Of a stretch of DNA of 10,921 bases, positions 1 through 6,818 are shown piece by piece. Position 1 is the first letter of the stretch. Every line of letters starts with the position of its first letter. The translations under genes and the position numbers were made by a program. The notes below the pieces were generated by a model. The model ran no database searches and had not been told where the DNA came from. It saw nothing but the letters and a program-made list of their open reading frames with translations. The stretch is from Clostridia bacterium (GTDB lineage: Bacteria > Bacillota_A > Clostridia > Christensenellales > Aristaeellaceae), in NCBI GenBank assembly GCA_017938645.1, contig JAGBBE010000179.1:1-10921 (forward strand), given 5' to 3'.

Positions 1-222
1 CTGAAATCCTATGCGGGCGTATGCCTTGAAAGCGCGGTGATTGTCATCGCATGTATGATCTTCTCTGCGTTTGCATCAGGCTCACCGGCGAACATCAACG
101 AATCCATGTCGGCAACGAATATCGTCTGGAGCTATATCGGTGAAACCATATTCTCCATGCTGATTCTGGTCGGCGCGATCAAGATGAGCGACAGGATTTC
201 CAAGGAAATGCTGGGACTGTAA
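1..222 (+). CDS. VirB6/TrbL-like conjugal transfer membrane protein, C-terminal fragment
   Basis: The reading frame is open from the first base and ends with TAA at 220-222, so only the last 73 residues are seen. They hold two hydrophobic stretches, around residues 10-26 (ESAVIVIACMIFSAFA) and 47-63 (YIGETIFSMLILVGAIK), and end in a short amphipathic tail (SDRISKEMLGL). This pattern, directly upstream of PrgI and VirB4 genes, matches the C-terminus of the VirB6/TrbL-like proteins of clostridial conjugative elements (the CD1112-type family), which are polytopic and form part of the inner-membrane transfer channel. The family assignment rests on recalled family resemblance and gene order. The methionine at 37 is internal and has no ribosome binding site, so it is not a real start. 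The PrgI gene follows after 30 bp. Confidence 0.75.
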   Translation: MKSYAGVCLESAVIVIACMIFSAFASGSPANINESMSATNIVWSYIGETIFSMLILVGAIKMSDRISKEMLGL

Positions 223-252
223 TACCACAAACGACTATGAGAGGAGAATGCC

Positions 253-735
253 ATGGAAGTCAAAGTACCGAGAGATATTCTCCAGTACGAGGAATCCCTG
301 TTTTTCGGACTGACGCTGCGCCAGTTCCTGTTTTCTGTCATTGCCATCGCCGTAGCGGTTGGCTCGTTTCTGCTGTGCAAGCCCATGCTGGGCACGGAAA
401 CCGCGAGCTGGGTCTGCATGGTATCTGCGCTGCCCTTCGCGCTGCTGGGCTTCGTGCGCTACAACGGCATGACCGCCGATCAGTTCGTCAAGGTCTGGGT
501 GCGTTCTGAAATCCTGTTTCCCAAGGTGCTGGTCTATCGCGGCACCAACCTGTACGCCGATCTGATCGAGTTCGACCGCGAGGAAGAAGCCAACGCGAAG
601 AACAAGAAACCCGGCAAGGCCGAAGAAAAGCAGAAGGCCAAGAAGCAGAAGGAGAAGCGCAGGCGCGAAAAAGATTTTGAGCGCCGGGGCCGCAACATCT
701 TCAAGTTCAGAAAGAGGGGCAGAATCGTCAGATGA
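253..735 (+). CDS. PrgI family membrane protein of the conjugation machinery
   Basis: This 160-residue protein opens with MEVKVPRDI, a typical PrgI-family N-terminus in which a short conserved segment precedes two membrane helices. The helices are visible at about residues 26-46 and 54-72. PrgI proteins are inner-membrane components of Gram-positive type IV secretion systems (VirB3-like position) and are nearly always encoded just before the VirB4 ATPase, as here. The start is set by AGGAG at 242-246, six bases before the ATG; a methionine in another frame at 237 is not used. After the conserved part ends near residue 108 there is a highly charged tail of about 50 residues, mostly Lys, Arg and Glu, which probably lies in the cytoplasm and makes the protein longer than I expect for the family. 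The stop overlaps the next start by 4 bp (ATGA), indicating translational coupling. Confidence 0.88.
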   Translation: MEVKVPRDILQYEESLFFGLTLRQFLFSVIAIAVAVGSFLLCKPMLGTETASWVCMVSALPFALLGFVRYNGMTADQFVKVWVRSEILFPKVLVYRGTNLYADLIEFDREEEANAKNKKPGKAEEKQKAKKQKEKRRREKDFERRGRNIFKFRKRGRIVR

Positions 736-3113
736 GTTTCATAAACACCATTAAAAAGAGGGATAAGGAGAGCTATCCCATCCCGAAATCCATTCAGCAG
801 TGGATGCCGATCCATAGGGTATACCCGGACGGCATCTTTTTGTATCGAGACCGCTACTCCAAGACCTTCCGGTTTACGGACGTCAACTACAAGATCGCCA
901 GTCCCGACGATCAGCGCAGCATGTTCATGAAGTGGTGCGCCGTCATCAACAGTCTGGATGTGGGCGCTTCCATCAAGCTGACGCTGTTCAACCGGCGCGT
1001 CAACAAAAACGACTACGAGGAATCCATCATGATGCCCCTGCAGGGCAACGAGCACGACCAGTACCGCAAGGAATGGAACCGTTTCGTTGAGGAGCAGGCC
1101 ATCAGCGCCAGCAACAACATCACCCAGGACAAGCTGCTGACGGTATCGGTTCAGAAAAAGAGCATCGAGGAGGCCAGAAGCTATTTCACCCGCATTAACG
1201 CGGAATTGCAGGCGAACTTCGCCCATCTGTCCTCCCAGCTGACTGCTCTGGACGCCACCGAGCGCCTGCGCATCTTCCACGACTTTTTCCGTACCGGCAG
1301 AGAGGAAGAGTTCCGCTTTGATCTGCGAAGATCTGCTCAGCGCGGTCATTCGCCGGTGGATTACATCTGCCCTGATTCGCTGGAAGTAGAGAACGATCAC
1401 TTCTGCATTGATGGTCACTACGGGCGCGTGATGTACCTGCGCGACTACGCCAACTATATCAAGGACAAGATTCTGGATGACTTCTCCGAACTGAACCGCA
1501 CCATGATGCTGACCATCGACATGGTTCCCGTGCCTACGGATGAAGCCGTCAAACGCAGCACCATGCAGCTGGATAAGGTGGAAGCCAATGTCCTGCGCTA
1601 CAACCAGCGCCAGCAGGCAAACTCCAACTTCTCCGGCGCGCTGCCCCACGATATGGAGATTCAGCGCAAGGAGGCCAAGGAATTCCTTGAAGACCTGACC
1701 ACCCGCGACCAGCGGATGCTCATGTGCTGCATGACGCTGGTGCACATGGCGGACAGCAAGGAGGAAATGGAGCGCGACACCGAATCCCTGTTCTCCATTG
1801 CACGCAACCATCTGTGCCAGATGTCCACGCTGCGCTATCAGCAGGCGGATGGTCTGAATACGGTGCTTCCGTATGGCGTCCGCATGATCGAAGCGCTGCG
1901 TACCATGACCACCGAATCCACGGCGGTGATGATTCCCTTCAAGACGCAGGAGCTGCACGATACCACCGGCATCTGCTATGGTCATAACATCATCAGCAAG
2001 AACCTGTTGGTCATCAACCGCAAGAACCTGCTCAACGGCAACGGATTTGTGTTCGGCGTCTCCGGTTCGGGCAAATCCTTCATCACGAAGGAAGAGTTGA
2101 TCAACAATGCCCTCAATACCGACGATGAAATTATCATCATCGACCCTGAACAGGAGTATGGCAGGCTGGTTCGTGCGCTGGGCGGCGAGGTTATCATCAT
2201 CTCTGCTACCAGTCCTAACCACATCAACGCCATGGACGTGTCTCGCGAGTACGGCGATGTGGAGAACCCGATCATCCTGAAGTCGGAGTTTATCCTGTCG
2301 CTGTGTGAAATGGCGGTCGGCACCGGTACGCTCAATGCCAAAGAGAAGTCCCTGATTGACCGCTGCATTGCTTCGACCTATAAGGATTACGTCAAGCGCG
2401 GCTACACCGGCAACCCGCCCACACTCCAGAATTTCCATCAGGAGCTTCTGAAGCAGTCAGAACCCGAAGCGCGTGAAATTGCGCTGGCATTGGAGCTGTT
2501 CACCAAGGGTTCTCTGAACACCTTTGCGCAGCATACCAACGTGGATACTACCCGCCGTATTGTCTGCTATGACATTCACGAACTGGGCAAGCAGCTCAAG
2601 CCGCTGGGTATGCTGGTCGTACTGGACGCCATCTACAACCGCATTGCCCGCAATAAGGAGCGCAAGCGGAATACCTGGATTTACATCGACGAGATCTACC
2701 TGCTCTTCCAGAACGACTATTCCGCAAACTTCCTGTTTGAGCTTTGGAAGCGCGTCCGTAAGAGCGGCGCTTTTGCTACCGGCATCTCCCAGAACCTTGA
2801 GGACATGCTGCAGAGCCATACCGCACGTACCATGCTGGGCAACTCTGAGTTTCTGATCCTGCTGAACCAGTCCGCATCCGACCGTGTTGAGCTGGCCCGT
2901 TTGCTCAACATTTCTGAGGAACAGCTGCGCTACATCACGGACGCAGGCGTCGGCAAGGGCCTGATCCGCTGTTCGGGCAATATCGTACCCTTTGAAAGCC
3001 AGTTCCCCAAGGATTCCAAGCTGTATCAGCTGATGACGACTAAATTGAGTGAAACCGAGAATACCAACGAGGAGGAAATCAACTATGGAAAACCGAAACG
3101 TCGCAAATATTGA
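732..3113 (+). CDS. VirB4-like conjugal transfer ATPase
   Basis: This 793-residue cytoplasmic, membrane-associated ATPase powers assembly and substrate transport of the conjugation channel. The C-terminal half is a P-loop domain: Walker A is GVSGSGKS at residues 442-449 and Walker B is IYIDE at 650-654. These are followed by the VirB4/TraE-type segments GISQNLEDML and EFLILLNQS, and the ...ELARLLNIS... stretch near the end. The N-terminal 400 residues are the usual less conserved CagE/TrbE-like region. Length and layout fit the CD1110-type VirB4 of clostridial elements. Its ATG overlaps the PrgI stop by 4 bp and has only a weak purine stretch upstream, so translation is probably coupled to PrgI. 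The 3' end overlaps the SpoVG-family start by 29 bp. I see no frameshift and both nucleotide-binding motifs are intact, so the enzyme should be functional. Confidence 0.95.
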   Translation: MSFINTIKKRDKESYPIPKSIQQWMPIHRVYPDGIFLYRDRYSKTFRFTDVNYKIASPDDQRSMFMKWCAVINSLDVGASIKLTLFNRRVNKNDYEESIMMPLQGNEHDQYRKEWNRFVEEQAISASNNITQDKLLTVSVQKKSIEEARSYFTRINAELQANFAHLSSQLTALDATERLRIFHDFFRTGREEEFRFDLRRSAQRGHSPVDYICPDSLEVENDHFCIDGHYGRVMYLRDYANYIKDKILDDFSELNRTMMLTIDMVPVPTDEAVKRSTMQLDKVEANVLRYNQRQQANSNFSGALPHDMEIQRKEAKEFLEDLTTRDQRMLMCCMTLVHMADSKEEMERDTESLFSIARNHLCQMSTLRYQQADGLNTVLPYGVRMIEALRTMTTESTAVMIPFKTQELHDTTGICYGHNIISKNLLVINRKNLLNGNGFVFGVSGSGKSFITKEELINNALNTDDEIIIIDPEQEYGRLVRALGGEVIIISATSPNHINAMDVSREYGDVENPIILKSEFILSLCEMAVGTGTLNAKEKSLIDRCIASTYKDYVKRGYTGNPPTLQNFHQELLKQSEPEAREIALALELFTKGSLNTFAQHTNVDTTRRIVCYDIHELGKQLKPLGMLVVLDAIYNRIARNKERKRNTWIYIDEIYLLFQNDYSANFLFELWKRVRKSGAFATGISQNLEDMLQSHTARTMLGNSEFLILLNQSASDRVELARLLNISEEQLRYITDAGVGKGLIRCSGNIVPFESQFPKDSKLYQLMTTKLSETENTNEEEINYGKPKRRKY
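3069..3075 (+). promoter_or_regulatory. Ribosome binding site of the SpoVG-family gene
   Basis: GAGGAGG lies nine bases upstream of the ATG at 3085, inside the 3' end of the VirB4 gene. It decides between this start and the in-frame ATG at 3049, which lacks a site. Confidence 0.75.
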
Positions 3114-3429
3114 GGCACAGGTCTATCCCCTGAAGGAACCCCGCAACAACACGCTGGCCATGGCCAGCCTGACTATCGGCGGCTGCTTCGCAGTGCGCGG
3201 TGTGAAGGTGGTACAGGGCCGGAACGGTCCGTTTGTGTCCATGCCCCAGGCGAAGGACGGCAAGGGCGGCTATCAGGACGTATGCTTCCCGACCAGCAAG
3301 GAGGTTCGCGAGCAGGTGTCCAAGCTGGTGCTGGACAAGTACAATGCCCAGAAGGACAAAGCCCAGCCCCAGAACGCCGCGCCCCAGCGCAACCCCAATC
3401 ATTATCCCTCCCGCAGCGGCTCCAGATAA
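3085..3429 (+). CDS. SpoVG-family protein in the transfer operon
   Basis: This small soluble protein has 114 residues. The part from about residue 7 to 90 matches the SpoVG fold: a first strand (EAQVYPL), a central segment (LAMASLTIGGCFAVRGVKVV), a conserved turn (NGPFVSMPQ), then YQDVCFPTSKEVREQV and a helix ending VLDKY. SpoVG proteins bind nucleic acid and act as regulators. The last 25 residues are a Gln/Pro/Arg-rich tail with no clear fold. The start is chosen at 3085 because GAGGAGG at 3069-3075 lies nine bases before it; an in-frame ATG at 3049 has no such site. The gene overlaps the end of the VirB4 gene and is followed after 3 bp by the large peptidase gene. Similar small SpoVG-like genes occur at this place in clostridial conjugative elements as I recall. 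Its role in conjugation is not known to me; a regulatory or single-stranded-DNA-related role would be inference. Confidence 0.8.
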   Translation: MENRNVANIEAQVYPLKEPRNNTLAMASLTIGGCFAVRGVKVVQGRNGPFVSMPQAKDGKGGYQDVCFPTSKEVREQVSKLVLDKYNAQKDKAQPQNAAPQRNPNHYPSRSGSR

Positions 3430-3432
3430 GCG

Positions 3433-5709
3433 ATGCGGGATTACAAGACAATCAAGACCAAGCCCCGTGAGGTTCGCGGCCGCGTGATGCACGTTGCCGG
3501 GAAAGCGTCCTCCGGGGCTGCTTATTTCTCAGCGGATAAGCTGCGCTCCATCCGAAGGGAAGCGCAGGTGCGCAAGCAGGAAACCACGCCTGAAGGCGAC
3601 GCCGTATCCAATGTGGAGGATCAGGCTTCGCAGACGGCGGAAAAGGCCCCATATGCTGCCTACAAGCTGACGCAGGCGCAGATTCGGCTGATTAAGAAGA
3701 TCGTTGCCAAACGCCGGGAACGCGCTCTGGCGATGGTGGAAGAGCCTGTTCAGCAGGAGAGTCCCCCAGAAACAGCAGAGCCGCCGTCATCTGAAACGCT
3801 GCATACCGTGCCGCCGGAATCACAGCCGAAGCCTGATCTCCGCCGCGAAGCTCCGAAGGACATTCCCTCCAATGCACCGTCTGAGCCGGAGCAGCCAGCA
3901 GCCCAAGAAAAGAAGAAGCCCGCCAGAAAAAAGCGGACTTCCAAGAAAGCTGCTGCCCAAACTGCTGCACCTGCATCTGAAACATCTGCTTCCCAAGCAG
4001 GAGAAGGTTTGCAGGATCAGCTGAACCGCCCGCTGAGCGAGCGTGAGCTTGCCAAGGCGAGGGACAACAAGCGGAAAAAGGCGCAGGCAGAGATCAAGGC
4101 CAGCACACCGGCTGGAAAGAAAAATGTGCCCACAGCTGAAAGCAAAGCGCTGGTTCCCGTACAGCCCGAAGCAAAGGCTGATGCTGAGAACAGCGGAAGT
4201 CTGTTCAGTCCCCGCGTTCGGATAAAGGCAACGGACATTCAGCATGAGCGCCCACCGGCGCAGCTGCCGCGAACCCGTGAGATTGCCCGCCAGCCGGTAG
4301 AGGATACCCAGCATGTGATTCATCGCCAGCGCCCGCCGATTCGTACTGCCGACAACGCAGTAAAGACCGCCGCCCATCAGTCTGCCGCGCAGATCAAGAC
4401 CCGCGCAGCGGATAAGGCAAAGCAAACAGCTGCGAAGAACGCTGAAAGGGCAGCGAAGCACATGGCCGATCTGGCCCGCCGCAACGTGCGGAAGATGGCT
4501 GAAAACCTGAAGCGGGCTTCACAGGCTGCAATCCGAGCCAGTATCCAGGCTGGAAAGGCGCTTATGAGCATGTTGATGGCTGGCGGCTGGGTTGTCGTTC
4601 TGATCATTATAGTGCTTCTGATGTGCTGCAGCATCCTTTCATCGCCTTTCGGTATCTTTACCCACACCGATTCCACGGAATTCCCGGATTCTGTTTCTCT
4701 GGATAAGGCCATTACGACCATCAATGCTGAATACGCCGAGGAGATCGAGCGTCTGGGCGGCAGCAGCGCCCATGTAGTCATCGAGGGCAATCTGGAAGGC
4801 GCAACCGAACCGGCGAACTGGGTCGATGTGCTTGCGATCTTCTCCGTGCACCTGACCATGCGCGAGGACAACGCCATGGACGTCGTGCAGCTTGACAAGA
4901 CGAAGCTAAAGGAGCTGCGCGAAATCTTCTGGGCCATGAACGACTTGCAACAGATGAGCGAATCCGATGAGGAGGGCAATACAACACGATATGTTGTAGG
5001 TTCCAGCCGAGCCTACACTGAGATGTACGAAAAGTACAATTTCACGGAGCAGCAGATTCAGCTTTGCAAGGAACTCATGAGCGACGATTACTATGCCTTC
5101 TGGAGCAATTTCGTCAGCACTTCCCTTGGCTATGATTCCACCGACTGGAGCGGCGTCATTACCATCGATCCCAACTACACGCCCAGTATGTCGGGTAATG
5201 TGATGAAGATCCCGGCGATCTACCAGTTTGACTACAAGAAGGTAGTCTGCACGATCAACGGCAAGGGCAAGTCTGCATCCACATCCGGCTGCGGCGCAAC
5301 CTCCATGTGCATGGTCATCCACTACCTGACCGGCAATACCGAACCTACGCCGTACAGCCTGTTCAAATGGGCGTATGACAACGGCTATTACAGCGGCAGC
5401 GGCCTTGGACATGAAGCTGTGAGTGCGCTGGGCAAGCTCTGCGGGGTAGAGGGAAAGTGGATCGGCAAGAACGGCTCCAAGATCGTTGAGGCGTTGAAAT
5501 CCGGCCATCCGGTCATTGCCCACATGGGCCCTGGCATTTTCACAAGGCAGGGCCATTACATCGTACTGAAGGGTGTGACCGATGACGGAAAGATTCTCGT
5601 CAACGATCCCAACAGCAAATCCCGCACAGGCAAGGCGTACCCGCTGTCCACCATCCTCAACCAATCCAAGACGTCCAGCCCCTTTATGATCTGTTCACCC
5701 GCGAACTAA
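3433..5709 (+). CDS. CD1108-type mobile element protein with C39-like cysteine peptidase domain
   Basis: This 758-residue protein is probably the cell-wall-opening component of the conjugation apparatus. It begins MRDYKTIKTKP, as recalled for the CD1108 family, followed by about 360 residues of Lys/Ala/Pro/Gln-rich, probably disordered cytoplasmic sequence. One membrane helix sits at about 378-403 (GGWVVVLIIIVLLMCC), giving an N-in, C-out topology. Residues 415-580 form the family's extracellular region, including WVDVLAIFSVHLTMREDNAMDVV. From about residue 591 the chain is a C39-like peptidase domain: Gln598 in IYQFDY, Cys620 in SGCGATSM, His708 in GHYIVLKGV and Asp725 in VNDPN form a full set of likely catalytic residues. 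The target could be peptidoglycan cross-links or a protein, which cannot be told from sequence. The start is 3 bp after the previous stop with no good ribosome binding site, so re-initiation is likely. Confidence 0.85.
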   Translation: MRDYKTIKTKPREVRGRVMHVAGKASSGAAYFSADKLRSIRREAQVRKQETTPEGDAVSNVEDQASQTAEKAPYAAYKLTQAQIRLIKKIVAKRRERALAMVEEPVQQESPPETAEPPSSETLHTVPPESQPKPDLRREAPKDIPSNAPSEPEQPAAQEKKKPARKKRTSKKAAAQTAAPASETSASQAGEGLQDQLNRPLSERELAKARDNKRKKAQAEIKASTPAGKKNVPTAESKALVPVQPEAKADAENSGSLFSPRVRIKATDIQHERPPAQLPRTREIARQPVEDTQHVIHRQRPPIRTADNAVKTAAHQSAAQIKTRAADKAKQTAAKNAERAAKHMADLARRNVRKMAENLKRASQAAIRASIQAGKALMSMLMAGGWVVVLIIIVLLMCCSILSSPFGIFTHTDSTEFPDSVSLDKAITTINAEYAEEIERLGGSSAHVVIEGNLEGATEPANWVDVLAIFSVHLTMREDNAMDVVQLDKTKLKELREIFWAMNDLQQMSESDEEGNTTRYVVGSSRAYTEMYEKYNFTEQQIQLCKELMSDDYYAFWSNFVSTSLGYDSTDWSGVITIDPNYTPSMSGNVMKIPAIYQFDYKKVVCTINGKGKSASTSGCGATSMCMVIHYLTGNTEPTPYSLFKWAYDNGYYSGSGLGHEAVSALGKLCGVEGKWIGKNGSKIVEALKSGHPVIAHMGPGIFTRQGHYIVLKGVTDDGKILVNDPNSKSRTGKAYPLSTILNQSKTSSPFMICSPAN

Positions 5710-5730
5710 AATGAATAGGAGTATGAATCC

Positions 5731-6735
5731 ATGAAGAAAATCATTATCTCGGTCATTCTGACCATCTGTATCCTGATCGGCACTCTCACAGGCGCATCTG
5801 CCAGTGTGATGATTGTGAGCAGCACCAATGCCTACGATGATTCCGACGCCATGTATGCAAACCTCGACCGCGCGATTGCCGCGCTGAACAACCAGGTGAT
5901 CGTGAAGGGCAAGTCTTTCTCCTTCAACGAGGTTGTCGGCCCGCGCACCGTTGAGAACGGCTTTGCGGCTGCGCCCAACGGGAACGGCGTTACCGTCATG
6001 GGCGGCGGCGTTTCCCAGATTGCCACCACGCTGCACATGGCAATGAAGAATCTGGGCGACGATATTGTCAATAAAGCGCTGTATTCCTTCGGTACGGCTT
6101 ACAATGCCGGTTATGTTGAGAACGCCTCTGAAACCGTGCTGACGGACTATTCCCGCAAGCTGGATTACCGCTTCACCAGCAACCATGCAGAAAACCTTGC
6201 CATTTCCATGTGGCGCTCTGATGACATGATCTTTTGCCAGCTGACCGGCATCGGCAATGAAACTACCGTTCCCACCGATGAACCGGAAGTTACTCCTTCT
6301 CCCGCACCTGATAAGCCCGATGTGCCTGCCACCAATGTTCAGAAGATGAAAGTCGTGAACGTAAACAGCTACGTCAACCTCCGTGAAGCTGCATCTACCA
6401 AGTCTGAATCCCTGATGCAGATCCCCAAGGACGCCGTCGTGGAGTACACCGGTGAACAGGACGGCGATTTCCTGAAGGTTAGCTATGAAGGCAAGACCGG
6501 CTACGTCCACGGCAAGTATCTGGAGAAGGTGGAGGAAACTGAACCCGTCATGATGGAGGTTGTCAACTGTAAGAAGTGTGTTACCCTCCGCAAGGAAGCA
6601 TCCAAGAAGGCAGCGGCTTTGGTAGATGTTCCGCTTGGAGCAAAGGTAGAGTTCACTGGTGTATCTGATGGGGATTTCCATAAGGTTATCTATCAGAATA
6701 TGACGGGCTATGTGCTCAAGGTTTATCTGAATTAA
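5731..6735 (+). CDS. Secreted VanW-domain protein with two SH3b domains
   Basis: This 334-residue protein starts with a signal peptide (MKKIIISVILTICILIG, likely cut near residue 25, after ASA). Residues 28-172 are a VanW domain, with the signatures FSFNEVVGPRT at 63-73 and GGGVSQIATTLHMA at 91-104. A Pro/Thr/Glu linker (about 177-203) leads to two bacterial SH3 domains at about 206-265 and 275-334. They look like a tandem duplication, sharing the pattern K/E-VVN...LR..AS...L...P..A.VE.TG..DGDF.KV.Y...TGYV. SH3b domains usually bind peptidoglycan, and VanW is a domain of unknown biochemical activity found in cell-wall-associated proteins of Gram-positives. The product should therefore sit outside the membrane on the wall. 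It follows the peptidase gene by 21 bp with AGGAG at 5717-5721 and precedes the operon hairpin, so it is probably co-transcribed. Its role in conjugation is inference. Confidence 0.87.
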   Translation: MKKIIISVILTICILIGTLTGASASVMIVSSTNAYDDSDAMYANLDRAIAALNNQVIVKGKSFSFNEVVGPRTVENGFAAAPNGNGVTVMGGGVSQIATTLHMAMKNLGDDIVNKALYSFGTAYNAGYVENASETVLTDYSRKLDYRFTSNHAENLAISMWRSDDMIFCQLTGIGNETTVPTDEPEVTPSPAPDKPDVPATNVQKMKVVNVNSYVNLREAASTKSESLMQIPKDAVVEYTGEQDGDFLKVSYEGKTGYVHGKYLEKVEETEPVMMEVVNCKKCVTLRKEASKKAAALVDVPLGAKVEFTGVSDGDFHKVIYQNMTGYVLKVYLN

Positions 6736-6740
6736 CGGAG

Positions 6741-6772
6741 AACAGGGTAGTCGCTTGGGCGACTACCCCGTT
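6741..6772 (+). terminator. Terminator hairpin ending the conjugation operon
   Basis: A perfect 10-bp stem, GGGTAGTCGC with GCGACTACCC, encloses a 4-base loop (TTGG) at 6745-6768. It is extended on both sides by AAC/GTT beyond one mismatch. It begins six bases after the VanW gene stop. The downstream sequence (TTCCATGTATTATTTATAT) is only moderately T-rich, so termination may be imperfect. The convergent - strand gene ends at 6819, and the hairpin may serve both directions. Confidence 0.7.
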
Positions 6773-6818
6773 CCATGTATTATTTATATGGGTTGTTATA
6801 TGCTGTGCATGGTGTAAC

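Noticed and set aside
534..2438. A 634-codon open frame on the - strand opposite PrgI and VirB4
   Set aside because: It lies antisense to a well-supported VirB4 gene with intact motifs, has no ribosome binding site, and its translation is a low-complexity mix typical of the reverse frame of GC-rich coding DNA.
4906..5664. A 252-codon open frame on the - strand opposite the C39-like domain
   Set aside because: It is the shadow of a peptidase domain with complete catalytic residues on the + strand and has no start signal.
5695..6681. A 328-codon open frame on the - strand opposite the VanW-SH3b gene
   Set aside because: The + strand has a signal peptide, VanW motifs and two SH3b repeats. The - strand product is His/Gly/Val-rich without recognisable domains or a start signal.
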